Source: Nonomuraea sediminis
Lineage (GTDB): Bacteria; Actinomycetota; Actinomycetes; Streptosporangiales; Streptosporangiaceae
Assembly: GCF_018531495.1 (NCBI RefSeq)
Contig: NZ_JAHDTI010000015.1
Coordinates: forward strand, 1 to 64,000
DNA length: 64,000 nucleotides
Reading direction: 5' to 3'
How positions within the stretch are numbered: position 1 is the stretch's first letter; every line of letters begins with the position of its first letter. Positions 49,120 to 57,459 of this stretch are shown piece after piece. Below the pieces are notes generated by a model. That model ran no database searches, was not told the DNA's origin, and saw only the letters and a program-made list of their open reading frames with translations. Both the position numbers and the translations under genes were made by a program.

Positions 49120-49986
49120 ATGCCGAGAAGATCAATGCCGGCTTCGGTCGTGCTCTGCCTCGCCCTGGCCGCGGGCTGCGGGTCGGCGGCGCCCGCCGCG
49201 CAGCCCGCGCCCACGGCCACCTCGAGCAACCCGCAGCGGATCCAGGCGCTCGTCGCCGACTGCATGAAGCAGCAGGGGTTCAGGTACGTCGCCTGGGTGC
49301 CGCAGCAGAAGAACCTCTCCGAACTGGACAAGGCCGCCACCGGCGACTATGAGGCCATGCGCAAGCAGCGCGCCAAGACCGGCTTCGACGTCTTCGTCAT
49401 GCTGGCCGATCGCTCCCTGATGGAGGACAGGGTGCTGTGGAAGGGCTCTGACAACCCCAACAGCGCCATCAAGGAGCAGCTGTCCAACTCCCAGCGCACC
49501 GCCTACGACAAGGCCGAGGTGACGTGCAAGTCCTCGGCGGTCAAGCAGGTCACCGGCAAGGTCGTCAAGGACGACGCCGACCGGGCGGAGCAGGAGACGA
49601 AGATGATCAAGCAGGCGACCGAGCGGGAGCTCAACGGCGATCCCAAGCTGGTGGAGCTGGCCGCGGCCATGGGCGAGTGCGTCAAGGGCAAGGGCTACCA
49701 GGTCGATTCGCTCAGGCCGACCGACATCGACTCCCGCGGCCCTGACGCCTTCGAGGCGATCAAGCAGAGCATCGCCAAGAAGCAGGGCATGGCCGATCCC
49801 GACCGCCCAGGCTCCTACTACGAGCCCAAGCTCTCCCAGGCCGACGCGCGGCGATACCTGAACCAGGAGATCAAGGCCGCGCTTGACGACCTGGAGTGCG
49901 GCAGGGACTTCTACGCGGCCTACTCGCCCCGGGCGGCGCAGATCGCGAGCGAGGTCGAGTTGGAGTTCGGCGGGAGCGGGGACTGA
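49120..49986 (+). CDS. Four-cysteine lipoprotein 2 of PadR cluster
   Basis: A 288-residue lipoprotein paralogous to the preceding one. Lipobox LAAGC, then ADCMKQQGFRYVAWVPQQK, a second Cys in AEVTCKSS, GECVKGKGY and KAALDDLECGRDFY. The two share gene order, length and cysteine spacing but have diverged strongly between motifs. Leaderless ATG 49120 after the third copy of the PadR-type operator/promoter. The MacA-like adaptor gene starts 4 bp after its stop, so this lipoprotein heads the exporter operon and could be its substrate-capture or regulatory subunit (inference). Confidence 0.85.
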   Translation: MPRRSMPASVVLCLALAAGCGSAAPAAQPAPTATSSNPQRIQALVADCMKQQGFRYVAWVPQQKNLSELDKAATGDYEAMRKQRAKTGFDVFVMLADRSLMEDRVLWKGSDNPNSAIKEQLSNSQRTAYDKAEVTCKSSAVKQVTGKVVKDDADRAEQETKMIKQATERELNGDPKLVELAAAMGECVKGKGYQVDSLRPTDIDSRGPDAFEAIKQSIAKKQGMADPDRPGSYYEPKLSQADARRYLNQEIKAALDDLECGRDFYAAYSPRAAQIASEVELEFGGSGD

Positions 49987-49990
49987 GCCG

Positions 49991-51709
49991 ATGTCCCGCA
50001 ACAGGATCCTGCTCATTGTCATGGGGGCGGTGTTGCTCGTCGCGTCGACGGGGTGGGCGCTGGGCAGCCGCCTGCGCTCCCCGGCCGACGAGGCGGCCCG
50101 CCGTACGCCTCCCAAGGCCTCGCTCGTCACGGCGGCGGTCGAGCGGCGCAAGCTGGTCAGCAGCGTCGCGGTCAGCGGCACGCTGGAGTACGGCTCGCCG
50201 CTGCCGATCACGCTCGCCGGGGTGGTCGGGGGCGTGACCGGGGGGGCCGCCGAGCTCCAGCGGGCCACCCGGGCGCCCCGGGTGGGCACGATCAGGGAGG
50301 GCGGCGTGCTGATGGAGGTCAACGGGCGGCCGGTGTACGCGCTGCGCGGCACGGTCCCGATGCACCGCACGATCACCCCGGGCACCAAGGGCGACGACGT
50401 CAGGCAGCTCCAGCGGGCCCTGCGCAGGCTGGGCTTCGGCGGTCCCAAGTCCGGCGTGTTCGACCCGGCCACCGTGGCGGCCATGACCAGGCTGTACGCC
50501 AAGGACGGCTACGAGGCCCAGCAGCCCACGCTGGCTGACAAGCAGGCCTACGACACGCTCCGCAAGGCCGTACAGACCGCCAAGGAGACCCAGGCCACCG
50601 AGCAGCAGGCCCTCGACCAGGGCCGCGACGTGCTGCCGCTCAAGGTCAAGCTGGACAACGCCAAGGCCGACGCGAAGGCGGCCGAGCGCGCGCTGAAGCA
50701 GGCCGAGGCCCAGCGGCTCACCCCCGAGGACGAGGGCAAGCTCGCGGCGGCGGATTCGGCCGTCCGCACGGCCGAGGAGAACCTCGTCGAGGCTCGGCAG
50801 GCGCTCGACCAGGCCAGGAACCAGCCCACTCCCGCTCCCTCGGCAACCCCGTCGGCCACCCCGGACACGCGGCTGCTGGAGATGAAGGTGGCCAACGCGC
50901 AGGCGGAGCTGGACGCGGCGCACGAGTCCTACGACCGGATCATGGAGGAGGCCAGTCAGGCACGCGACAAGCGGCTGGTGGACCTCCGCAAGGCCGTACG
51001 CGACGCGCGGGACGTCCTGGTCACCGCCCAGCAGGCCCTGCGCCAGGCCCGCCGGCTGTCCCCCACGAGGCTCAAGGTGGCCGACGCGGCCAAGGACGTG
51101 GACGCGGCCAAGGCGATGCTGGCGGAGTTCGCCAGGACCTACGGCACCTCCATCCCGCCGGGCGAGATCGTCTTCCTGCCGAAGCTGCCCGCCCGGGTGC
51201 AGAAGACGAAGGTGAAGGCGGGCCAGGCCGTCGAGGACGACGTGGCCACGGTGACCAGCTCGTCGTTCATGGTCACGGGCGCGGTCGATCCCACCGAGGC
51301 CGGCCTGCTGCGCGCGGGCATGGAAGTCGACATCGAGCTCGACTCGGGCAAGACCTACCCGGCCACGCTCACGGCGGTCGGGGAGAAGGCCAAGGTCCCC
51401 GGCGAGAAGGCGGGGGAGAACGGCGCGCAGCCGGTGCTGATCACCCCGAAGTCGATGAAGGGCCTCAAGGGGCTGGCCGGCGGCACGGTCACGGCCAAGG
51501 TGACCGTCGGCGCGACCGACGCGGCCGTCCTGGTGGTGCCGGTCGCCGCGGTGATCACCGCGGCCGACGGCAAGGCCCGGGTGCAGGTGGAGTACGCCCC
51601 CGACCGCACCAGGCAGGTCGAGGTGCGCACCGGGCTGACCGCCGACGGAGCCGTCGCGGTCAGCGGCGATCTCAAGGAAGGCGACAGGGTGGTGATCAGC
51701 GGTGTCTGA
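49991..51709 (+). CDS. MacA/HlyD-like adaptor with peptidoglycan-binding domain
   Basis: A 572-residue extracytoplasmic adaptor. One N-terminal membrane helix (about 6-25) is followed by a split beta region (LVTAAVERRKLVSSVAVSGTLEYG) and a PG_binding_1 domain (about 128-175: TPGTKGDDVRQLQRALRRLGF...GVFDPATVAAMTRLY). A long Ala/Lys/Gln coiled coil (about 180-390) and C-terminal barrel segments ending VVPVAAVITAADGKARVQV complete it. It should bridge the ABC permease to peptidoglycan, the usual design of Gram-positive MacAB-like exporters. It starts 4 bp after lipoprotein 2 and overlaps the ATPase gene by 8 bp. Confidence 0.9.
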   Translation: MSRNRILLIVMGAVLLVASTGWALGSRLRSPADEAARRTPPKASLVTAAVERRKLVSSVAVSGTLEYGSPLPITLAGVVGGVTGGAAELQRATRAPRVGTIREGGVLMEVNGRPVYALRGTVPMHRTITPGTKGDDVRQLQRALRRLGFGGPKSGVFDPATVAAMTRLYAKDGYEAQQPTLADKQAYDTLRKAVQTAKETQATEQQALDQGRDVLPLKVKLDNAKADAKAAERALKQAEAQRLTPEDEGKLAAADSAVRTAEENLVEARQALDQARNQPTPAPSATPSATPDTRLLEMKVANAQAELDAAHESYDRIMEEASQARDKRLVDLRKAVRDARDVLVTAQQALRQARRLSPTRLKVADAAKDVDAAKAMLAEFARTYGTSIPPGEIVFLPKLPARVQKTKVKAGQAVEDDVATVTSSSFMVTGAVDPTEAGLLRAGMEVDIELDSGKTYPATLTAVGEKAKVPGEKAGENGAQPVLITPKSMKGLKGLAGGTVTAKVTVGATDAAVLVVPVAAVITAADGKARVQVEYAPDRTRQVEVRTGLTADGAVAVSGDLKEGDRVVISGV

Positions 51710-52370
51710 GCCGGTCATCGTGCTCGACCGCGTCGGCAAGCGGTTCCCCTCCGTGCGGGCGCTGGCCGAGGTGTCGCTCGAGGTGCGGCGCGGCGACTAC
51801 CTGGCCGTCGTCGGCCCCTCGGGCTCGGGCAAGTCGACCCTGCTCAACGTGCTCGGCCTGCTGGACCGGCCCACCTCGGGCCGCTACCTGCTCGACGGCA
51901 CCGAGACGACGGGACTGCGTGACGCGGCCAGGACCAGGCTGCGCGGCGAGCGCATCGGCTTCGTCTTCCAGTCCTTCCACCTGCTCGCCCACCGCACCGT
52001 GGTGGAGAACGTGATGCTCGCCGAGATCTACGGCAGGCAGGCGCGCAAGGGCAGGCGCGAGCGCGCGCTGAGCTCGCTGGACCGGGTCGGGCTCAGCCAC
52101 CGGGTCGGCTTCCTGCCCGACCGCCTGTCCGGCGGCGAGCGCCAGCGCGCGGCCATCGCCAGGGCGCTGATGGGCCGGCCCTCGCTGTTGCTGTGCGACG
52201 AGCCCACGGGCAACCTCGACAGCCGCAACACCGGCGCGGTCCTCGACCTGTTCGACGAGCTGCGCGCGCAGGGCCTGACGATCGTGGTGATCACCCACGA
52301 GCGGGAGGTCAGCGAGCGGGCCCAGCGCCGGGTCAGCATCACCGACGGGGTGCTCAGTGAACATCCGTGA
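51702..52370 (+). CDS. ABC transporter ATP-binding protein (MacB/LolD type)
   Basis: A 222-residue ATPase. Walker A GPSGSGKST, Q-loop FVFQSFHLL, signature LSGGERQRAAIARAL, Walker B LLLCDEPTGNLD and the H-loop VITHE are intact. The LolD/MacB subgroup is indicated by SGSGKSTLLNVLGLLDRPTSG-type spacing and small size. It is encoded between adaptor and permease with overlaps on both sides (8 and 14 bp), so all three are co-translated. Powers export or mechanotransmission by the adjacent MacB-like permease. Confidence 0.95.
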   Translation: MSEPVIVLDRVGKRFPSVRALAEVSLEVRRGDYLAVVGPSGSGKSTLLNVLGLLDRPTSGRYLLDGTETTGLRDAARTRLRGERIGFVFQSFHLLAHRTVVENVMLAEIYGRQARKGRRERALSSLDRVGLSHRVGFLPDRLSGGERQRAAIARALMGRPSLLLCDEPTGNLDSRNTGAVLDLFDELRAQGLTIVVITHEREVSERAQRRVSITDGVLSEHP

Positions 52371-53535
52371 CCTGGGCGCCGAGGCCATGGCGGGGATGCT
52401 GGCCCGGCCCCTGCGCTCCGCGCTCACCACGCTCGGCACGGTGCTCGGCATCACCACGCTGGTCGTCACCCTGGGCGTGGCCGCCACCGCGGGCAACCAG
52501 ATCGTCGGCCGCTTCGACGAGCTGGTCGCCACGGCCATCACGGTGGAGGTCCCGGAGTCCGAGGCGGCGCCGCTCGTGACCTGGGACGCGCTCGACCGCG
52601 TCACCAGGCTGCGCGGCGTCGTCTCGGCCGCCGCGGTCGCCGAGTCCAAGGACGGCGCCAACCTCTCCGTCCGGGCCAACGCCATCGTCGACCCGACCAG
52701 GGTCACCCAGCAGACCCTGACCGTGATGTCCGCCACGCTCGGCCTGCCCGAGGCGGCCCGCGGCCGGATGGTGCAGGGCAGGTTCTTCGACCTCGGCCAC
52801 GTCAGGCGCGGCGACAAGGTCGCGGTCATCGGCGACCAGGCGGCCAGGATGCTCGGCATCACCCGCCTGGACCAGGCTCCCGCGATCTTCATCGGCGAGC
52901 ACGCCTACACCGTCATCGGCATCCTCGGCGATCTGCGCCGCGAGCGGAGCCTGAGCACCGCGGTGCTGGTGCCGCCCACCATCGGCAGGCGGTTCGGGCT
53001 GCGGAACGTGACCCGCGTCCTGATCAACACCAGCCTCGGCGCCGCCGGCCTGATCGCCAGGCAGGCCCCGACGGCCCTCTCCCCCGGCAACGCCGACATG
53101 CTGCAGGTGGTCGCCCCGCCCAGCCCGACCAAGGCCCGCGACAAGGCGCAGGACGACGCCAACGCCCTGTTCCTGATCCTCGGCCTGGTCTCGCTGGTGG
53201 TCGGCGCGGTCGGCATCGCCAACGTCACCCTGGTCACCGTCATGGAACGGGTGCCGGAGATCGGCCTGCGCCGCGCCCTGGGCGCCGCCCGCCGCCACAT
53301 CGCCGCCCAGTTCCTGCTGGAGTCCACGCTGATCGGGCTGACCGGCGGCGTGATCGGGGCCGGCCTGGGCGTGGTCGCCATCGTCGCCATCTCCGCGGCC
53401 AAGCAGTGGACACCCCTGCTCGACGTACGGCTGGCGGTCGCGGCACCCGTCGCGGGCGCCGTCGTCGGCCTGCTGGCCGGGCTCTACCCGGCGCTGCGGG
53501 CCGCCCGGATGGAGCCTGTCGAGGCGCTGAGATGA
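52357..53535 (+). CDS. MacB-like ABC permease (FtsX/DUF214)
   Basis: A 392-residue permease with the MacB topology: TM1 (about 22-45, TTLGTVLGITTLVVTLGVAATA), a ~220-residue extracytoplasmic MacB_PCD domain, then three C-terminal helices of the FtsX domain (LFLILGLVSLVVGAVGIANVTLVTVMER, IGLRRALGA coupling motif, GGVIGAGLGVVAIVAI and the last helix ending in LYPALRAARMEPVEALR). Such permeases usually act on substrates already outside the membrane, consistent with two lipoproteins in the cluster. GTG 52357 overlaps the ATPase gene by 14 bp. Confidence 0.93.
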   Translation: MNIRDLGAEAMAGMLARPLRSALTTLGTVLGITTLVVTLGVAATAGNQIVGRFDELVATAITVEVPESEAAPLVTWDALDRVTRLRGVVSAAAVAESKDGANLSVRANAIVDPTRVTQQTLTVMSATLGLPEAARGRMVQGRFFDLGHVRRGDKVAVIGDQAARMLGITRLDQAPAIFIGEHAYTVIGILGDLRRERSLSTAVLVPPTIGRRFGLRNVTRVLINTSLGAAGLIARQAPTALSPGNADMLQVVAPPSPTKARDKAQDDANALFLILGLVSLVVGAVGIANVTLVTVMERVPEIGLRRALGAARRHIAAQFLLESTLIGLTGGVIGAGLGVVAIVAISAAKQWTPLLDVRLAVAAPVAGAVVGLLAGLYPALRAARMEPVEALR

Positions 53536-53536
53536 G

Positions 53537-53565
53537 TTGTTTCACTTCGCGCGGCGAAGTATCTT
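53537..53565 (+). promoter_or_regulatory. padR-2 promoter with operator in the spacer
   Basis: TTGTTT (-35, 53537-53542), 17-bp spacer containing ACTTCG-N5-CGAAGT (53544-53560), TATCTT (-10, 53560-53565), 7 nt to ATG 53573. The palindrome differs from the PadR-1 operator core, which suggests separate autoregulation. Confidence 0.7.
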
Positions 53566-53572
53566 GGCGGGC

Positions 53573-53902
53573 ATGCCGAAGGGAGCGCCGGGGCTGAGCG
53601 AGCAGGCCTACTTCGTGCTGGCCGCGCTGCTCGACGGGCCGCTGCACGGTCACGCCATACTCAAGCGCGTCGTCGACCTGACCGAGGGCCGGATCACGCT
53701 GCCCGTCGGCACCCTGTACGGCGCGCTCGACCGGCTGGCCGCCAACGGCGTCATCGAGGTGGAGAAGGAAGAGGTCGTCAAGGGCCGCAGGCGGCGCTAC
53801 TTCCGGATCACCGACACGGGCAGGACCATGGTCCACGCCGAGGCCCGGCGCATGCACCAGGCCGCCTCGGTGGTCACCCGGCGCACGCTGCGCGCCACCT
53901 GA
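53573..53902 (+). CDS. PadR family transcriptional regulator 2
   Basis: A 109-residue PadR protein, the same length as PadR-1 and clearly paralogous: SEQAYFVLAALLDGPLHGHAILKRVVDLTEGR, LPVGTLYGALDRLAANGVIEV, GRRRRYFRIT. It starts 38 bp after the permease gene from its own leaderless promoter, whose spacer holds a different palindrome (ACTTCG-N5-CGAAGT). It may sense a second signal or control the same exporter from the 3' side. The following gene is convergent. Confidence 0.93.
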   Translation: MPKGAPGLSEQAYFVLAALLDGPLHGHAILKRVVDLTEGRITLPVGTLYGALDRLAANGVIEVEKEEVVKGRRRRYFRITDTGRTMVHAEARRMHQAASVVTRRTLRAT

Positions 53903-53917
53903 CCAACGCGGCCAGGG

Positions 53918-55102
53918 TCAGCGGCCGCCTGCCGTACCGGAGAAGACCAGGACGGAGGCGGTGAAGCCGTGCACGTGGTTCTGCCCGCCGACCGGGCCCA
54001 CCTCGCCGGCGGCGAAGAAGCCCGCGACGCCGATGGGACCGAGCGTGTCGCGCACCGCGATCGGGTCGTGGTCGGCCGAGCCGAACATGGCCGAGCCGCG
54101 CCCGTTGCAGGAGAACAGCAGCGCGCCGTCCACCCGGCCGAGCCGCTCGCGGTGGGCGTCGAGCAGGTCGTACAGGTCCTCGTCGGCGGTGGCGGCGTCG
54201 CGCACCTGGAAGCGGACCGTCCTGCCGACGTCGACCACGTCGCCGATGGCCACCGCCTCGCGCTCGGGGTCGATGCCGATCACACCCCTGATCAGGAAGT
54301 CGCCGCGCTCGTGGCGCTCGGCGTACTCGTCCATGGCCAGGCCGATCTGCAGCCCGGAGGCGACCAGCTCGCGGTCGTCCTCGTCCAGGTCGGTGACGAT
54401 GTCCTCCAGGCGGGCCAGGGCGGGCTGACCGGCCAGCTCGAGCAGCAAATTGTCCTCGGCACGCGTGACGACCATGGTCGGCCCGATGGGCCTGCAGCCC
54501 TGGCTGACCACGGTGGAGACGTTCACGGAGCCGCTCAGCAGCACGCCGATCGCGCCCTCGGTGTAGACCTCGCCGTCGGCGAACAACCTCACGGAGCCGC
54601 GTCCCTGCAGCCCGTTGGCCAGGCCGCCGATGATCGGCAGGTCGCCGAGCACGTCCGCGGAACGCTCGACGAAGGCGTCGGTCGGGAAGGAGTACGGGTC
54701 GGCCAGCAGGATCGCCACGTGATCGTCCGAGCCGCGCTCCGGCAGCCCCACCACCACGAACCTGTCCTCGGCCGTCAAGGTGTCCAGGGCGAACGTGGTG
54801 ATCCTGGCGCCCTCCAGGGTCGCCGCCCACGCGCTGACCGCGGGGGTCAGCTCGACGCCCTGCCCGTCGCCGATCACGCCCGTGGCGCTGCAGCCGATCA
54901 CGTTGGCGCCCGGCGCCAGCGCCATCGCGCGCTGCCCTGCCCTGGCGACGGCATCGGGATCGTCACCGCAGATGAAAAAACAGACCAGGTCGGCGCTTCC
55001 GCTCAACCTCGACAGCGCCTGACCGACGGCGCTCTCGGCCGCCGCGACCAGGTCGGAATCCACGGCGAGGCCATCGGCGAAGCGGCTCGTCATCAGTGCC
55101 AC
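53918..55102 (-). CDS. FIST-domain protein
   Basis: A 394-residue cytosolic protein made of the FIST N domain (about 1-220: FADGLAVDSDLVAAAESAVGQAL, ICGDDPDAVARAGQ, NVIGCSATGVIGDGQGVE) and the FIST C domain (about 225-390, ending GFFAAGEVGPVGGQNHVHGFTASVLVF). FIST proteins are predicted small-ligand, probably amino-acid-like, sensors. GTG 55102 is preferred because GGGAGG lies about 8 bp upstream; ATG 55093 is the alternative. It is divergent from the AAA ATPase gene and may share regulation with it. Confidence 0.9.
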   Translation of the reverse strand: MALMTSRFADGLAVDSDLVAAAESAVGQALSRLSGSADLVCFFICGDDPDAVARAGQRAMALAPGANVIGCSATGVIGDGQGVELTPAVSAWAATLEGARITTFALDTLTAEDRFVVVGLPERGSDDHVAILLADPYSFPTDAFVERSADVLGDLPIIGGLANGLQGRGSVRLFADGEVYTEGAIGVLLSGSVNVSTVVSQGCRPIGPTMVVTRAEDNLLLELAGQPALARLEDIVTDLDEDDRELVASGLQIGLAMDEYAERHERGDFLIRGVIGIDPEREAVAIGDVVDVGRTVRFQVRDAATADEDLYDLLDAHRERLGRVDGALLFSCNGRGSAMFGSADHDPIAVRDTLGPIGVAGFFAAGEVGPVGGQNHVHGFTASVLVFSGTAGGR

Positions 55103-55199
55103 GCGTCTCGCCTCCCTTGATATGACAAATTCCCTTGGCCCGATTCTCCCCACTGGAGCAACAAGCACTCGTACGAACCGTCACGCAATAGTCAAGATC

Positions 55200-55255
55200 C
55201 GAAATCTCTGCCAGATGCGAAACCTCTGCCACATTTCCCGCGGGGGACGTAGTCT
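55200..55255 (+). promoter_or_regulatory. 18-bp tandem repeats and -10 box before AAA ATPase gene
   Basis: CGAAATCTCTGCCAGATG (55200-55217) is followed directly by CGAAACCTCTGCCACATT (55218-55235). TAGTCT (55250-55255) lies 7 nt before GTG 55263. The second repeat covers the expected -35 position, so the pair is a candidate activator or repressor site. Confidence 0.6.
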
Positions 55256-55262
55256 CGATCCC

Positions 55263-56654
55263 GTGTCTCAACCTCGAAATCTCCGCGAGTTGCGAGAGAG
55301 CGGCTACGTTCATCGCACCGTGAAACAAGAGGTCCGCGAGAACCTGCTGGCCAAGCTCCGGGCGGGTGAACCCCGGTTTCCAGGCATCGTGGGCTTCGAC
55401 GAGTCCGTCCTGCCCCATCTGGAACGCGCCCTGCTGGCCGGGCACGACCTGGTCCTGCTGGGTGAGCGCGGCCAGGGCAAGACCCGGCTGATCCGCACGA
55501 TCACCGGGCTGCTCGACGAGTGGACCCCGGTCGTCGAGGGCTGCGAGATCAACGACGACCCGCTCGCCCCGGTCTGTACGGCATGCCGCAGGAAGTCCCG
55601 CGAGCTGGGCGACGAGCTGCCCGTGGCCTGGCGCCACCGCGACGAGCGGTACGGCGAGAAGCTGGCCACGCCCGACACCTCGGTCGGCGACCTCATCGGC
55701 GACGTGGACCCCATCAAGATCGCCGAGGGCCGCACGCTCGGCGACCCGGAGACCGTCCACTACGGCCTGGTCCCGCGCACCAACCGCGGCGTGTTCTCCG
55801 TCAACGAGCTGCCCGACCTGGCCGAGCGGATCCAGGTCTCGCTGCTGAACGTGCTGGAGGAGCGCGACATCCAGGTCCGCGGCTACAACCTGCGGCTGCC
55901 CCTGGACATCCTGCTCATCGCCAGCGCGAACCCGGAGGACTACACCAACCGCGGCCGGATCATCACGCCGCTGAAGGACCGCTTCGGCGCCGAGATCCGC
56001 ACCCACTACCCGCTGACGATCGAGGACGAGCTGACGCTCATCCGGCAGGAGTCCATGCCGGACATCGGGGCCGACATCCCCGAGCACCTGATCGAGGTCA
56101 TCGCCCGCTTCACCCGGCTGGTGCGCGAGTCCACCGCGGTCGACGCCCGCTCCGGCGTGTCGGCCAGGTTCTCGATCGCGGCCGCGGAGACCGCGTCCGC
56201 CTCGGCGGTGCGCAGGATGGCCATCAGCGGCGAGGAGCGCGCGGTCGCCCGCGTCTGCGACCTGGCCAGCATCGTGCACAGCCTGCGCGGCAAGGTCGAG
56301 TTCGAGGTCAGCGAGGAGGGCAGGGAGACCGAGATCCTGGCCCACCTGCTGCGCCGGGCCACCGCGGAGACGTTCCGCAGCCGGCTGGGCGGCACCGACC
56401 TGTCGCCACTGACCGACAAGTTCGCCGAGGGCAACCAGGTGGAGTCGGGCGAGCTGGTGGCCGCGACCGAGCTGCTGCAGCGGATCGGGCCCGTCAACGG
56501 CCTGTCGAAGCTCATGTCCAGGCTGGGCATGGGCGCGGGCGAGGAGTCGCCGGGGCACGCCGCCGCGGCCCTGGAGTTCGCCTTGGAAGGCCTTTACCTG
56601 ATGCGGCGCCTGTCCAAGGACGATCTTGACGGGATGTCGGTCTACCGCACGTGA
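55263..56654 (+). CDS. MoxR/Mg-chelatase-like AAA+ ATPase
   Basis: A 463-residue AAA+ ATPase. The P-loop is LLGERGQGKTRL, Walker B region GVFSVNELPDL, sensor-1 IASANPEDY and an arginine-finger region RGRIITPLKDRFGAEIRTHYPL; a small C-terminal helical domain follows. Such proteins usually partner a VWA protein, found here two genes downstream, as chaperone-like remodelling pairs (mycobacterial Rv0958/Rv0959 are similar, from memory). GTG 55263 is 7 nt after TAGTCT, leaderless; a longer in-frame form from 55122 would read through the promoter repeats. Confidence 0.9.
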   Translation: MSQPRNLRELRESGYVHRTVKQEVRENLLAKLRAGEPRFPGIVGFDESVLPHLERALLAGHDLVLLGERGQGKTRLIRTITGLLDEWTPVVEGCEINDDPLAPVCTACRRKSRELGDELPVAWRHRDERYGEKLATPDTSVGDLIGDVDPIKIAEGRTLGDPETVHYGLVPRTNRGVFSVNELPDLAERIQVSLLNVLEERDIQVRGYNLRLPLDILLIASANPEDYTNRGRIITPLKDRFGAEIRTHYPLTIEDELTLIRQESMPDIGADIPEHLIEVIARFTRLVRESTAVDARSGVSARFSIAAAETASASAVRRMAISGEERAVARVCDLASIVHSLRGKVEFEVSEEGRETEILAHLLRRATAETFRSRLGGTDLSPLTDKFAEGNQVESGELVAATELLQRIGPVNGLSKLMSRLGMGAGEESPGHAAAALEFALEGLYLMRRLSKDDLDGMSVYRT

Positions 56655-56715
56655 ACAACCGGGCGGTCTCGCGCGTCTGACTGGTGGAGATCACCATTTT
56701 CGGGGGAGACCGCCC

Positions 56716-57432
56716 ATGCGTCCACTGCTGGCCTGCGCCACTGCTCTGACTCTCTGTACCGTCGCCACACCCGCCACCGCCGCCACAGGCACGGTCGTGT
56801 ACGGCTACGCCTGGGCGGACGGCACGTCCACCCTGCGCGTCACCCCCCTGACCGCCACGGCGCACGGCAAGCGCTACCGCCTCGAGCGGCTGCCCGGCGC
56901 CAAGGAGCTCAAGCTCGACTACTCCGCGGCCGATTTCCGCAGGGTCACCGTGGCCTGCGACCTGAAGGAGACCGAGGGCAAGGTGGCGCTCGACGCCAAG
57001 GGCCTCGGCAAGACCCGCTGCACGCCCAAGGACCTGGCCTTCGTGCTGTCGCTCGGCCCAGCGCCCGTGCGGATCGCCTACGAGGGCGGCAAGGCGGTCA
57101 AGGTCAACGAGTTCCTCCCCGACGGCTCCTCGACCAGGTCCGCGACCGGCACCGTCAAGCGCGTCGACGACCACACGGTCCAGTTCGGCGGGCTCCGCCT
57201 CGGCTACACCTGGATGCTCGGCTTCAACCGCGTCACGTCCAGGTGCACCGACCCGTGGCTGCACGGCAGGCCCGTCCACGCCGACAAGCACGGGCTGGGC
57301 ACCAAGGCCTGTACCGACAAGGACTTCACCAGAGCGCTCAAGCCGCTGGCGAACCCCGTGCGCGTCCGCGTTGACTACGACCCGCTCAGCAACCAACTGC
57401 TCAACGTCTGGGAGGTCTTCGGCGACGCATAG
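56716..57432 (+). CDS. Secreted protein of unknown function
   Basis: A 238-residue protein with a clear signal peptide (MRPLLACATALTLCTVATPATAA, cleaved near 23). The mature domain has four cysteines in two similar halves: TVACDLKET...TRCTPKDLAFVLSLGPAPVRI and TSRCTDPW...KACTDKDFTRALKPLANPVRVRV, suggesting an internal duplication with two disulfides. No enzyme motif is recognised. ATG 56716 follows GGGGGAG by 7 bp. It is inserted between the AAA ATPase and VWA genes, all in the same direction. Confidence 0.8.
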   Translation: MRPLLACATALTLCTVATPATAATGTVVYGYAWADGTSTLRVTPLTATAHGKRYRLERLPGAKELKLDYSAADFRRVTVACDLKETEGKVALDAKGLGKTRCTPKDLAFVLSLGPAPVRIAYEGGKAVKVNEFLPDGSSTRSATGTVKRVDDHTVQFGGLRLGYTWMLGFNRVTSRCTDPWLHGRPVHADKHGLGTKACTDKDFTRALKPLANPVRVRVDYDPLSNQLLNVWEVFGDA

Positions 57433-57459
57433 CCGGGCATCTCGGGTTAGCGTGGGACG

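Noticed and set aside
55122..55262. N-terminal extension of the AAA ATPase from ATG 55122
   Set aside because: It would translate the 18-bp repeats and the -10 box; the leaderless GTG at 55263 fits better.
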